From an uncultured Clostridia bacterium (GTDB lineage Bacteria; Bacillota; Clostridia; Oscillospirales; Acutalibacteraceae), in the NCBI GenBank assembly GCA_944380775.1, contig CALWIP010000016.1, positions 1-63,711 on the forward strand: a stretch of DNA of 63,711 bases. The letters run 5' to 3'. The position numbers were made by a program, and so were the translations under genes. This document shows, piece after piece, positions 24,457 through 34,190 of this stretch (position 1 is its first letter; the number at the start of each line of letters is the position of its first letter). The notes under the pieces were generated by a model that was not told the DNA's origin, searched no databases, and saw only the letters and a list, made by a program, of their open reading frames with translations.

Positions 24457-24471
24457 GGAAAAGATTATAAT
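24443..24471 (+). promoter_or_regulatory. ilvBNC promoter
   Basis: TTGACG (24443-24448), 17-bp spacer, TATAAT (24466-24471). The leader to ilvB is about 75 bases and contains a GGAACCCGGGTTCC palindrome. Confidence 0.8.
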
Positions 24472-24553
24472 GAAAAATAACCATCAGAAATTTCGGGGAA
24501 CCCGGGTTCCGGGGGGCGCGCCGCCGGACCGGCGGGGAAAAGGAGGCAGAGGG

Positions 24554-26176
24554 ATGATTTGCGGTGCGGAGATCATGGTAAAATGCCTGGAGGAAGAGGG
24601 CGTCACGCTGGCGTTTGGGTATCCGGGCGCGGCCATCTGCCCATTTTATGACTTTTTATACCAGTCGCCCATCCGGCATGTCCTGGTGCGGCAGGAACAA
24701 AACGCCGCGCATATGGCCAGCGGCTACGCGCGCTGCGCGGGCCGGCCCGGCGTGTGCATTGCGACGTCCGGCCCCGGCGCGACGAACCTCATTACGGGCC
24801 TCGCGACGGCGTATATGGATTCCATCCCGATGGTCGCCATTACCGGGCAGGTCAACTCGGAGCTGCTCGGCCGCGACGTCTTCCAGGAGGCCGACATCAC
24901 CGGCGCGTGCGAGTCGTTCACCAAGCACAGCTACCTGGTGAAAGACGCCGCGGACCTGCCGCGCGTGTTTAAGGAAGCGTTTACCATCGCCGCGACCGGG
25001 CGGCCCGGGCCGGTGCTCATCGACGTGCCGTTCGACGTGCAGATGCAGGAGGTAGACGGCTTCCGGTACCCGGAAAAGGCCGAGATCCTCGGGTACAAGC
25101 CGCGCACGCAGGGGCACCCGCTCCAGCTCAAGCGCGCGCTCGCGGCCATGCGGCAGGCGAAACGCCCGGTCATCTGCTGCGGCGGCGGGGTCGTGCTCGC
25201 CGGGGCGCGCAGCGAGATGATCGCCCTCGCGCAGCGGACCCGCATCCCCGTGGTGTCGACGATGATGGGCATCGGCGTCATCCCGATGGACGACCCGAGC
25301 TACCTGGGCATGATCGGCTCGCACGGCCACGCCTGCGCCAACCGCGCCATGCACGAGGCGGACCTTATCCTGCTGTGCGGCGCGCGCGTCGGCGACCGCG
25401 CCATCGCCGCGCCCGAACAGGTGGCCGAAAAAGCGACGGTCATCCACATCGATATCGACCCCGCCGAAATCGGCAAGAATATGACGGCGCATATCCCGAT
25501 TGTCGGGGATATCCGCCAGGTGCTCGGCAAATTGGCCGCCCAGGCCGAACCCTGCGCCCCGCCCGAATGGGTGGAGACCGTGCGCCGCTACCAGCGCGAA
25601 TTTGTGCCGCACGGCGCGGAAACCGAAACCTTCGTCGAGCCGCGCAGCTTTTTGCGGCGCCTTTCCACGCGCATGCGCGAGGACGCCATCCTCGTGGCGG
25701 ACGTGGGCCAAAACCAGATTTGGGCCGCGAACAATTTCAACGTGAAGGAAGGGCGGTTCCTCACCTCCGGCGGCCTGGGCACCATGGGCTATTCGCTGCC
25801 CGCGGCCATTGGCGCGAAGCTCGCGAAGCCCCGCCGCCAGGTGGTGGCCGTGTGCGGGGACGCCGCGTTCCAGATGTGCCTGTGCGAGCTGGGCACGCTG
25901 CGCCAGACCGGCGTGGACGTGAAGATCATCGTCATGGAAAATTCGCGGCTCGGCATGGTGCGCGAGGTGCAGGACCGCCTCTACGGCCGCCGCCACGCCG
26001 CCACCGAGCTCGACGGCGGCAGCCCGGATTTTGTCGCGCTGGCGCAGGCCTACGGCGTGCCGGCCGCGCGCGCCAAGAGCAACGCCGGAGCCAACCGCCT
26101 TGCGGAAGAGATGCTGGCGTGCGGCGGGCCGTTTTTGCTGGTGTGCGAGGTCGACCCGGACCTCCCCACCCTTTGA
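24554..26176 (+). CDS. ilvB: Acetolactate synthase, large subunit
   Basis: 540 aa from the ATG at 24554, with AGGAGGCAGAGGG upstream. ThDP enzyme: catalytic Glu in RQEQNAAHMASGYAR, SGPGATNLITGLATAY, a central FAD-type domain, and the ThDP-Mg motif beginning GDAAFQMCLCELGTL with a later NSRLGMVREVQ. It condenses pyruvate to acetolactate, or pyruvate plus 2-oxobutyrate, for valine, leucine and isoleucine. The regulatory subunit gene starts 14 bases after the stop, so this is the biosynthetic enzyme and not the catabolic AlsS type. Confidence 0.95.
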   Translation: MICGAEIMVKCLEEEGVTLAFGYPGAAICPFYDFLYQSPIRHVLVRQEQNAAHMASGYARCAGRPGVCIATSGPGATNLITGLATAYMDSIPMVAITGQVNSELLGRDVFQEADITGACESFTKHSYLVKDAADLPRVFKEAFTIAATGRPGPVLIDVPFDVQMQEVDGFRYPEKAEILGYKPRTQGHPLQLKRALAAMRQAKRPVICCGGGVVLAGARSEMIALAQRTRIPVVSTMMGIGVIPMDDPSYLGMIGSHGHACANRAMHEADLILLCGARVGDRAIAAPEQVAEKATVIHIDIDPAEIGKNMTAHIPIVGDIRQVLGKLAAQAEPCAPPEWVETVRRYQREFVPHGAETETFVEPRSFLRRLSTRMREDAILVADVGQNQIWAANNFNVKEGRFLTSGGLGTMGYSLPAAIGAKLAKPRRQVVAVCGDAAFQMCLCELGTLRQTGVDVKIIVMENSRLGMVREVQDRLYGRRHAATELDGGSPDFVALAQAYGVPAARAKSNAGANRLAEEMLACGGPFLLVCEVDPDLPTL

Positions 26177-26190
26177 AAGGGGCGTCTGAG

Positions 26191-26685
26191 ATGAAATACA
26201 CCCTGTCTGTCCTGGTGGAAAACCAGCCCGGCGTGCTGTCCCGGGTGTCCGGCCTGTTTTCGCGGCGCGGGTTCAACATCGACAGCCTCTCCGTCGGCGT
26301 GACGGACGAGCCGCGCATCTCCCGCATGACCATTGTCGTCGACGGCGACGAGCATATCCTCGAGCAGGTGGAAAAACAGCTCAACAAGGTCATCCCGGTC
26401 ATTAAGGTCAAGTCGCTCGGCGAAACCGGCGCGTTCTGGGACAGCGAGCTGCTGCTCGTCAAGGCCGGCTGCGAGCCGGGCCAGCGCGGCGAACTGCTGA
26501 GCCTGGCCGAGCTGATGCGCGCGCGCGTGGTGGACGTCTCGCCCTCGACCGTTACGTTCCAGCTGGCGGACCGCCCCGAGCAGGTGGAAACGCTGATCCG
26601 CCTGCTTGCGCCGTACGGCATCCGCGAGATTGTCCGCACCGGCGTCGCCGCCATTGAAAAAGGCGAGGGCGCGCTGAAAAAATAG
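26191..26685 (+). CDS. ilvN: Acetolactate synthase, small regulatory subunit
   Basis: 164 aa. N-terminal ACT domain (residues about 3-75: LSVLVENQPGVLSRVSGLF, RGFNIDSLSVG) and a C-terminal ACT-like dimer domain (ELLLVKAGCEPGQRGELL). It confers feedback inhibition, usually by valine, and raises activity of the large subunit. GAAAGGGGCG precedes the ATG. Confidence 0.95.
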   Translation: MKYTLSVLVENQPGVLSRVSGLFSRRGFNIDSLSVGVTDEPRISRMTIVVDGDEHILEQVEKQLNKVIPVIKVKSLGETGAFWDSELLLVKAGCEPGQRGELLSLAELMRARVVDVSPSTVTFQLADRPEQVETLIRLLAPYGIREIVRTGVAAIEKGEGALKK

Positions 26686-26723
26686 AGGCCGATTAAACCG
26701 CCTGACGGCGGGTTGGGAAATAG

Positions 26724-27740
<1,017 letters not shown>

Positions 27741-27754
27741 AATTTGAAAAAACT

Positions 27755-27785
27755 GCGGCGGCCGGAAGGCCGCCGCAAAATTTTT
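27755..27785. terminator. Bidirectional terminator after ilvC
   Basis: GCGGCGGCC (27755-27763) pairs with GGCCGCCGC (27768-27776), followed by AAAATTTTT and preceded by GAAAAAACT. It lies between convergent ilvC and the SDR gene. Confidence 0.85.
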
Positions 27786-27800
27786 ACCGCCCCGTTTTTG

Positions 27801-28553
27801 TTAAACGACAAGGCCGCCGTTGACGCCGAGGACCTGCCCGGTGATGAAGCCGGCTTCCTGGGAGGCGAGGAACCAGACGGCGTTGGCGACGTCGCGGGGG
27901 GTCCCGAGGCGCTCGAGGGGGGTTTCCTGGCGGAGGGACTCGGCGGCCTCGGGGGCGAGGGCGGCGCTCATCTCGGTGGAGATGAAGCCCGGGGCGACGC
28001 AGTTGACCCGGATGCCAGACGGGCCGACCTCTTTGGCGAGGGCCTTTGTGAACCCGATGACCGCCGCCTTCGCCGCGGAATAAGCCACCTCGCACGACGC
28101 GCCGACCTGCCCCCACATGGAGGAAACGTTGATGATATTCCCCGACTGCCGGCGGATCATGTCCGGCAGGGCCTGCCGCGCGCACAGGTACATCCCCTTG
28201 ACGTTGACGCCGAACAGGCGGTCCCATTCCTCCGGGGAGACGTCTTGCAGCAGCTTTTGCTGCGCGACGCCCGCGTTGTTCACGAGGAGATCCACCCCGC
28301 CGCCAAACGTCCCGTGGATCCGCGTGAACATCTCTTCAACCTGCGCCGGGTCCGAAACATCCGCGCGGAAGGCCGCCGCGTTATCCACCCGGAACAAGCC
28401 GCCCATCGCGTTGAGCATCGCCACGGTCTGCATGGCCTCCGCTTCGTGGGAGCAGTAGTTGACCGCGACGTTGTACCCCGCTTTTGCAAAGCGCACCGCG
28501 ATTTCCCGGCCGATGCCGCGCGACGCGCCCGTCACCAATACCGTCTTTTGCAT
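27801..28553 (-). CDS. SDR family oxidoreductase, FabG-like
   Basis: 250 aa from the ATG at 28553 (an in-frame GTG nine bases earlier is less well placed). Short-chain dehydrogenase motifs: TGASRGIG (NADPH loop), NNAGVA, Ser in INVSSMWG, and YSAAKAA as the YxxxK site. The C-terminal VNGGLVV matches 3-oxoacyl-ACP reductases. It is separate from any fatty-acid operon and follows rsmE by 25 bases, so it may be a housekeeping FabG paralogue with another substrate. Confidence 0.85.
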   Translation of the reverse strand: MQKTVLVTGASRGIGREIAVRFAKAGYNVAVNYCSHEAEAMQTVAMLNAMGGLFRVDNAAAFRADVSDPAQVEEMFTRIHGTFGGGVDLLVNNAGVAQQKLLQDVSPEEWDRLFGVNVKGMYLCARQALPDMIRRQSGNIINVSSMWGQVGASCEVAYSAAKAAVIGFTKALAKEVGPSGIRVNCVAPGFISTEMSAALAPEAAESLRQETPLERLGTPRDVANAVWFLASQEAGFITGQVLGVNGGLVV

Positions 28554-28578
28554 GAAGCGCACCCTTCCCTTTTTGTGA

Positions 28579-29298
28579 TTACTCGCCCAGCAGGGCGAAC
28601 ACCGCCGCCAGCGCCGCCAGCCCCGCCGTCTCCGTGCGCAGGATGCGCGGCCCGAGCGTCACCGCCTGCGCGCCCGCGCGGCGCGCTTCTTCGGCTTCTT
28701 CCGGCGAAAAGCCGCCCTCCGGCCCAATGAACAGTGAAAGCTCAGAAAGGCCCGGCGCGGCCCACGCGCGCAGCGGCGCGCCGCCGCCCTCGTAGCAGAA
28801 CGCCGCCGCCCCGCCGGCCTGGCGCAGCGCCTCGGAAAACGGGAGCGCCGCCCCCACGCGTGGGATGACCCCGCGGCCGCTCTGCATGGCGGCTTCCTGC
28901 GCAATCTTCTGCCAGCGGGCGGCCTTTTTCTCCAGCGCCGGCGCATCCGGCCGCGAGACGCACCGCGCGCTCAGAACCGGGACGACCTCGCTTACGCCGA
29001 GCTCGACCGCCTTTTGGACAATCCAGTCCATTTTGTCCGCTTTCGGCAGGCACTGGTACAGCCGCGCCCGCAGCCGCGGCTCTGCGCCGTTCGGCGCGAA
29101 CCGCTCCACCCGGCAGAGCGCCGCGCCGCCTTCCGCGCCCGCCAGCGTGCAGTAGTAATCCCCGCCGCGCCCGTCGCAGAGGACCAACGGTTCCCCCGGC
29201 CGCAGCCGCAGCACGCGCAGCGCGTGGCGCGCGTTTTCCCCTTCCATTTTGACCGTGCGCCCTACTTCGCACGGGAAATCAATAAAAAAACGGTCCAT
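28579..29298 (-). CDS. rsmE: 16S rRNA (uracil1498-N3)-methyltransferase
   Basis: 239 aa from the ATG at 29298 with GTGGAGGG upstream. N-terminal PUA-like part (ENARHALRVLRLRPGEPLVLCDG) and C-terminal SPOUT domain with KADKMDWIVQKAVELGVSEV, IGPEGGFSPEEAEEA and LGPRILRTETAGLAAL. The knotted C-terminus binds SAM. It methylates U1498 of 16S rRNA. First gene of a two-gene transcript with the SDR. Confidence 0.94.
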   Translation of the reverse strand: MDRFFIDFPCEVGRTVKMEGENARHALRVLRLRPGEPLVLCDGRGGDYYCTLAGAEGGAALCRVERFAPNGAEPRLRARLYQCLPKADKMDWIVQKAVELGVSEVVPVLSARCVSRPDAPALEKKAARWQKIAQEAAMQSGRGVIPRVGAALPFSEALRQAGGAAAFCYEGGGAPLRAWAAPGLSELSLFIGPEGGFSPEEAEEARRAGAQAVTLGPRILRTETAGLAALAAVFALLGE

Positions 29299-29305
29299 CG
29301 GTCCC

Positions 29306-29345
29306 TCCACGCCTGCGGCGGGCGCATCGCGCGCCGCGTCCTTCC
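29306..29345. repeat. Partial A-end fragment upstream of rsmE
   Basis: ACGCCTGCGGCGGGCGCATCGCGC resembles the outer end of element A (CGCGCCTGCGGCGGGCACATCGCGC) with one or two changes. No other part of the element follows, so this looks like an old fragment or chance similarity in GC-rich sequence. Confidence 0.4.
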
Positions 29346-29392
29346 TGCTGGTATGATGCCGCGCCTGCGGCAGGTCTTTTGATTTATTCTCT

Positions 29393-29421
29393 ATTATATC
29401 ATGCGGCGGAGGCCTTGCCAA
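29393..29421 (-). promoter_or_regulatory. rsmE promoter
   Basis: Minus strand TTGGCA (29416-29421), 17-bp spacer, TATAAT (29393-29398). Confidence 0.65.
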
Positions 29422-29460
29422 CGGGCATCTGACCCGGAAAATGAAACGGATTTTAGCATC

Positions 29461-29489
29461 TTTTCAAGGCCAGATGAACGTGCTACAAT
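29461..29489 (+). promoter_or_regulatory. Promoter of the ECF S component gene
   Basis: TTTTCA (29461-29466), 17-bp spacer, TACAAT (29484-29489) preceded by a TG. The 75-base leader contains the hairpin GCCCGC-AAACG-GCGGGC and further GC-rich complementarity. It matches no riboswitch class that I can recognise. Confidence 0.5.
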
Positions 29490-29565
29490 AGTCGCAAAGA
29501 AAAGCCCGCAAACGGCGGGCGGCGGGTTTCCGCTAGTTTAAACAGCCGGAAAGGCGGGGGTTACG

Positions 29566-30147
29566 ATGAAAGAGAAAAAGCAGGAAAAAAAGGAGCAGTC
29601 GCGGGTTTTGCAGGTGACGGTGACGGGGCTGATGGCCGCGCTGGTGTTTGTGGCGTCGATGATCCAGGTTCCGGTCCCGATTTCGGCGGGCATTGAGACG
29701 CGGCTGCACCTGGGCAACGTGTTCTGCCTGCTGGCGGGGCTGCTGCTGGGGCCGGTGCGCGGCGGGTTGGCGGCGGGCGTCGGCTCGTTTTTCTTTGACG
29801 TGATCAACCCGGCGTACCTGCCGAGCGCGCCGTTTACGTTCCTGTTCAAGTTCAGCATGGGCGCCATCTGCGGGAAGGTTGCGCGGCTGGGCGGGCATGG
29901 CGCGGACTGCGTGCCGCTGAATTTCGGCGCGGCGGCGGCCGGGTCCATCTCGTACGTCATCCTCTACACCGGCAAGGGGCTGGTGGAAAACCTGCTCCTC
30001 GGCATGGAGTGGGCGCCGGCGCTCGCCATTTTGGCGACGAAATTCGGCGTTTCCGCCGTCAACGGGCTCATTGCCGTGGCCGTGTCCGTCCCGCTGTGCC
30101 TGTTGGTGCGGAAATCGCTTTCGCGGTCCCGCATGGCGCTGCTGTGA
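29566..30147 (+). CDS. ECF transporter S component
   Basis: 193 aa, about six membrane segments. A basic N-terminus (KEKKQEKKEQSR) is followed by VTGLMAALVFVASMIQVPVP and a HLGNVFCLLAGLLLGP helix, typical of ECF substrate-binding components; KFGVSAVNGLIAVAVSVP closes it. Such proteins bind a vitamin or its precursor and use shared EcfA/EcfT modules, which are not in this window. The ligand cannot be read from the sequence. The leader hairpin might be regulatory. Confidence 0.85.
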   Translation: MKEKKQEKKEQSRVLQVTVTGLMAALVFVASMIQVPVPISAGIETRLHLGNVFCLLAGLLLGPVRGGLAAGVGSFFFDVINPAYLPSAPFTFLFKFSMGAICGKVARLGGHGADCVPLNFGAAAAGSISYVILYTGKGLVENLLLGMEWAPALAILATKFGVSAVNGLIAVAVSVPLCLLVRKSLSRSRMALL

Positions 30148-30192
30148 GCGGCGTCAGGAGGTTAAAAAGTTAAAGATTTAACGAATTGTCCA

Positions 30193-30221
30193 TTGATTCT
30201 TTCCCCGGTCTGTATTATAAT
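30193..30221 (+). promoter_or_regulatory. pckG promoter
   Basis: TTGATT (30193-30198), 17-bp spacer, TATAAT (30216-30221), 45 bases before the ATG. Confidence 0.8.
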
Positions 30222-30266
30222 AGAATCAAATGCGTATGGCCTTCGATGGCCGGAAGGAGAAAGATG

Positions 30267-32030
30267 ATGACCAATAACAAAACCGTCTTGAGCTGGATCG
30301 ACGAAATGAAAGCGTTGGTCACGCCGGACCAGGTGGTCTGGATCGACGGCACCGACGAGCAGATTGAAGCCCTGCGCGCCGAGGCCTGCTCCACGGGCGA
30401 GATGATCAAGCTGAACCAGGAGAAGCTGCCGGACTGCTACCTGCACCGCACTGCGGTGAACGACGTGGCCCGCGTTGAGGACCGCACGTTCATTTGCTCC
30501 CGCAAGGAAGAGGATGCCGGCCCGACCAACCACTGGATGGACCCGCAGAAGGCCTACAAAATGCTGTATGACATTGCGCGCGGGAGCTACAAGGGCCGCA
30601 CGATGTATGTCATCCCGTATTCGATGGGCCCGATTGGCTCGCCGCTCTCGAAGATTGGCGTAGAGCTGACCGACTCCATCTACGTTGTGCTGAACATGTG
30701 CATCATGACCCGCGTGAGCGAAAAGGTGTGGGAAGCCCTGGGCGACAGCGCCGAGTGGGTCAAGGGCCTGCACTGCAAGGTCAACATTGACGCGGAAAAC
30801 CGGTATATCTGCCATTTCCCGGAGGACGACACCATTATTTCGGTCAACTCCGGCTACGGCGGAAACGTGCTGCTCGGCAAGAAGTGCTTCGCGCTGCGCA
30901 TTGCCTCGTACCTGGGCAAGAAGCAGGGCTGGATGGCCGAGCATATGCTGATCCTCGGCATTGAGAAGCCGGACGGCGAAATCACCTATGTGGCGGCGGC
31001 GTTCCCGTCGGCGTGCGGCAAGACCAACCTGGCGATGCTGATCCCGCCGGAGGTGTACAAGCAGAAGGGCTACAAGGTATGGACGGTCGGCGACGACATT
31101 GCGTGGATGCAGATTGGCCCGGACGGCCGCCTGTGGGCCATCAACCCGGAGAACGGGTTCTTTGGCGTAGCGCCGGGCACGAACGCGAAGTCGAACCCGA
31201 ACGCGCTGGCGACGACGAAGGCCGGCACCATTTTCACGAACGTTGCGCATAACCTGGACGACAACACCGTTTGGTGGGAGGGCCTGGACAAGAACCCGCC
31301 GGAGAACGCGGTAGACTGGACGGGCGAGCCGTGGAACGGCAAGACCTCTGACAAGAAGGGCGCGCACCCGAACAGCCGCTTCACCGCCCCGGCGAAGAAC
31401 TGCCCGTGCATCAGCTCTGAGTTCGACAAGGGGACCGGCGTGCCGATTTCCGCGATTATCTTCGGCGGACGCCGCGCGCAGACCACCCCGCTGGTATACC
31501 AGTCCCGCGACTGGAACAACGGCGTGTTTGTCGGTTCGATTATGGCTTCTGAGACGACGGCTGCCGCGGCCGGCGCGGTTGGCGTTGTGCGCCGCGACCC
31601 GATGGCGATGCTGCCGTTCTGCGGGTACCACATGGGCGATTACTTCGCGCACTGGATTGAGATGGGCGAGAAGCTCGGCGACAAGGCCCCGAAGATCTTC
31701 AACGTCAACTGGTTCCGCCTGGACGACGAAGGCCACTTCATTTGGCCGGGCTTCGGCGACAACCTGCGCGTGCTCGAGTGGATTGTGAAGCGCTGCGAAG
31801 GCAAGGCCGACGCCGTGGAGACCCCGATTGGCTATGTGCCGCACGCGGAAGACATCAACCTCGACGGCCTCGATTTCAGCCTCGAGACCCTGAAGGGCAT
31901 CCTGGAAGTGAACAACGAGCAGTGGCTCAAGGAAGCCGACGGCATTGAGGAATTCTACAAGAAGTTCGGCGACAAGCTCCCGCAGGAGCTTAAAGACCAG
32001 CTCGCCGCCCTTAAGGCCCGCCTTGTTTAA
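30267..32030 (+). CDS. pckG: Phosphoenolpyruvate carboxykinase (GTP)
   Basis: 587 aa. ATG at 30267 gives a 7-base spacing from AGGAG; the adjacent ATG at 30264 is also possible. GTP-type signature: kinase loop FPSACGKTNLAM, kinase-2 region WTVGDDIAWM, FGGRRAQTTPLVYQSRDW and PFCGYHMGDYFAHW. It interconverts oxaloacetate and PEP with GDP/GTP and Mn2+. In anaerobes it often works toward oxaloacetate in fermentation or CO2 fixation. The codon use (gattggc, gcggaa) and clean SD suggest high expression. Monocistronic, followed by a composite repeat. Confidence 0.96.
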   Translation: MTNNKTVLSWIDEMKALVTPDQVVWIDGTDEQIEALRAEACSTGEMIKLNQEKLPDCYLHRTAVNDVARVEDRTFICSRKEEDAGPTNHWMDPQKAYKMLYDIARGSYKGRTMYVIPYSMGPIGSPLSKIGVELTDSIYVVLNMCIMTRVSEKVWEALGDSAEWVKGLHCKVNIDAENRYICHFPEDDTIISVNSGYGGNVLLGKKCFALRIASYLGKKQGWMAEHMLILGIEKPDGEITYVAAAFPSACGKTNLAMLIPPEVYKQKGYKVWTVGDDIAWMQIGPDGRLWAINPENGFFGVAPGTNAKSNPNALATTKAGTIFTNVAHNLDDNTVWWEGLDKNPPENAVDWTGEPWNGKTSDKKGAHPNSRFTAPAKNCPCISSEFDKGTGVPISAIIFGGRRAQTTPLVYQSRDWNNGVFVGSIMASETTAAAAGAVGVVRRDPMAMLPFCGYHMGDYFAHWIEMGEKLGDKAPKIFNVNWFRLDDEGHFIWPGFGDNLRVLEWIVKRCEGKADAVETPIGYVPHAEDINLDGLDFSLETLKGILEVNNEQWLKEADGIEEFYKKFGDKLPQELKDQLAALKARLV

Positions 32031-32445
32031 CCCGCGCCTTGCGGCCTCCGGCCTCACCGCGCTGAAAAACGGTGCTGTTTGCGCCCGCGAAAAGTTCTTG
32101 TAGTCGAACACACATGGCCTGAGTGTCCGGCGCGAGAAAACGCGGTGCTGGAAAGAACAACGCCCCCAATAGGCAAAGAAATCGCCCGGTATTCAGCAAA
32201 GCGCTGAGTACCGGGCATTATTTTTGTGGTGATTGTAGAACCCCCGCGAAGCGGAGAAAAAGTTTTCGCCCGCCTTTTGCAAAAGGCGGCGGGGCGTTGG
32301 GGCGGAGCCCCAACTCGGCCTCCGCAGAGGCCGAAACGCCTGCGCTTGCAAAAAGCGCAGGAGGGGACAGCGCGAGCCGGTCCCTCCGGGACCGGGCGCG
32401 CTGCGGGGGACCCACGCGCCGGGAGGGGTCCCCCGGGCGGGGGGA
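32031..32445. repeat. Composite intergenic repeat after pckG
   Basis: A forward A copy starts directly after the pckG stop (CCGCGCCTTGCGGCCTCCGG, to about 32170). Hairpin copy 6 (32182-32219) and a B block (about 32225-32440, with CTCGGCCTCCGCAGAGGCCG and CGCAGGAGGGGACAGCGCG) follow. The bases 32446-32560 look like ordinary or decayed intergenic DNA with no gene. Confidence 0.75.
32182..32219. terminator. Dispersed hairpin, terminator-like (copy 6)
   Basis: Arms TCGCCCGGTATTCAGC and GCTGAGTACCGGGCA followed by TTATTTTTG. It probably ends the pckG transcript. Confidence 0.7.
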
Positions 32446-32560
32446 TTTGACATCCTTCCTGCGCGTGAGAAGCGGCGCAGCGCTGGCGGCTGTTTTGCAA
32501 GCGCCGGGCGTCGGGCCGCAGGCGAAAATCCTCCCGCCAAAAAACTAACGAGCGCACCGG

Positions 32561-32595
32561 GCCGGGAAAACAGTCCGGTGGACTGTTTTCCCGGC
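32561..32595. terminator. Perfect 16-bp stem-loop after the ABC permease gene
   Basis: GCCGGGAAAACAGTCC (32561-32576) and GGACTGTTTTCCCGGC (32580-32595) with a 3-base loop. It lies 12 bases beyond the permease stop on the minus strand. No T-run follows, so termination or RNA protection are both possible. Confidence 0.55.
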
Positions 32596-32606
32596 TGGCT
32601 AAGCGA

Positions 32607-34190
32607 TTAACAGCGGGAAGCGAGGAGGAGGAGCGGGACGGAGACGAGGGCGTCCCAGAGGAAGATGGCGAGGGCGGCGAAAAGGGGCGCGAGCGGCGGG
32701 AGGAAAGACCCGCCGAGGAAATACCCCAAGATGGCGAGGGCGATGCCGGGCAGCAGCAGGAGCAGCTCGGCGACGATGAACAGGCCGACGAGGATGCCGC
32801 GCTTGCTTTCGCCGAGGATGCGGTGCACGAGCGCGCTGCACGACGTGAAAAACAGGGCCGCGCCCGCGTAGGCCAGCGCCGCGCAGGCGGCGAGCCCCGG
32901 CGAAGCGGAGGCCGCCCAGGCGATGACTGCGAACAGCACGACGCCTTGCAGCGCCATTTTGACCGCCGTGTGCGCGCAGGTCCAGAACGCCTTGCGCAGC
33001 GGCGCTTCCGGGACCAGCCGCCAGTAGGGCCGCTGGGCTTCGCGCTGCCAGTCCCCCGTGAAGGTGAGGAAGAGGTTCATGTATAAGCTCTCAACGTACC
33101 CGACCACCATGAGCAGGAACGGGTCCGGGGTTTCGCGGCGCAGCAGCAGCACCGTGAGGAACGATACCGCGAAGACCAGCAGGAACGCCGCGTCCAGCGG
33201 CCAGAAGAGGCTTTGCCGCCGCGCTTCGCGCAGGTGCTTGAAAAAGAACGCCGAAGCGCCCCGGCCGTGGCCAAGGCCCTCGCCGCGGACGCGCAGCTTC
33301 CGGCTGCTGGGCAGGTTGAGGTTCAGGTTCCCGTTGCTGCGGCGCGCCGCAAGGAGTTCTTCGGCGCGCTCTGCGCCGTCGAGCACGTCTTCATAGAAAA
33401 AGATGTTGCGGCGGAAGAACACGAATGTGGCCGCCGCGATGCAGAGCAGCGTCAGGCCCGCGTACCCCGCGGCCGCGGCCCAGTTCCCCGCAAAGCCTTG
33501 GAGGATGGCCCCGGAAATCCACCCGTAGACCGGCGCGGCGTCCAGCAGGGGGGACCCGGCGGCTGCGAGGAACCCCTCCCAGCCGCCGCCGCTGCGCAGG
33601 TACAGGCCCCCCGCAACCACGACGGCATACGCCAGGCACGCGCCCGCCGCCGCGCGCAGCAGCTGCAGGCGGCGCGGGTTGCCGGCCGCAAGGCTGAGGC
33701 AGAACATGGCGAAGAACTGCGACACGAGCAGCATCAGGCCTACCCCGGCCAGCAGGCCGGCGGCGTGCGCCGTGGGCAGCGAGAGCATGCGCCCGTAGGT
33801 AGGCGCGTACAGCAGCAGGAGGACCAGGGCCGCCAGCCCGTTGCCCGCCTGGCGCAGCATGCCGTAGGCCAGCGCCGCCCGCGGCGGAACCGGCGACACA
33901 AACAGCAGGCCCACGTCGCTGCGGCGGAACAGCACCGCGTTGCGCTGTAGGCAGCTGAACATGCTGATGCCAAAGAAAAACCCTTGCACGGCGACATAGC
34001 CGAGGTGCAGCGCGCGCGGGTCCAGCGTGAAAAGGCCTTCGTCCGCGTCTGGGTCCAGAGCGGTGGCGAACGCCGAGAACAGCAGGACCGCCACGAGCAG
34101 CAGGTACGGGAGGAACCGCGAGCGCTTGCGGAAGAAGGAGAGCAATTCGTTTTTCATCGTCCTGCGCAGCAGGAACAGCACCGCACTCAT
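32607..34190 (-). CDS. ABC exporter permease, large integral membrane protein
   Basis: 527 aa with roughly ten to twelve hydrophobic segments, including FLPYLLLVAVLLFSAF near residue 30 and LLLLLPGIALAILGYF near the end. It resembles the putative ABC exporter proteins of Firmicutes that pair with a single ATPase. Its ATG overlaps the stop of the ATPase gene (4 bases), so the two form one transporter. Substrate unknown. A cytosolic linker (about 275-310) contains a basic, Asn/Leu-repeat stretch NGNLNLNLPSSRKLRVRG. Confidence 0.8.
   Translation of the reverse strand: MSAVLFLLRRTMKNELLSFFRKRSRFLPYLLLVAVLLFSAFATALDPDADEGLFTLDPRALHLGYVAVQGFFFGISMFSCLQRNAVLFRRSDVGLLFVSPVPPRAALAYGMLRQAGNGLAALVLLLLYAPTYGRMLSLPTAHAAGLLAGVGLMLLVSQFFAMFCLSLAAGNPRRLQLLRAAAGACLAYAVVVAGGLYLRSGGGWEGFLAAAGSPLLDAAPVYGWISGAILQGFAGNWAAAAGYAGLTLLCIAAATFVFFRRNIFFYEDVLDGAERAEELLAARRSNGNLNLNLPSSRKLRVRGEGLGHGRGASAFFFKHLREARRQSLFWPLDAAFLLVFAVSFLTVLLLRRETPDPFLLMVVGYVESLYMNLFLTFTGDWQREAQRPYWRLVPEAPLRKAFWTCAHTAVKMALQGVVLFAVIAWAASASPGLAACAALAYAGAALFFTSCSALVHRILGESKRGILVGLFIVAELLLLLPGIALAILGYFLGGSFLPPLAPLFAALAIFLWDALVSVPLLLLASRC

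Noticed and set aside
29490..29565. Riboswitch in the leader of the ECF S component gene
   Set aside because: A hairpin is present, but I could not match THF, TPP, preQ1 or cobalamin consensus elements.
32446..32560. Possible small gene between the B repeat and the permease stem-loop
   Set aside because: Open frames here are short, lack SD sites and overlap repeat sequence.
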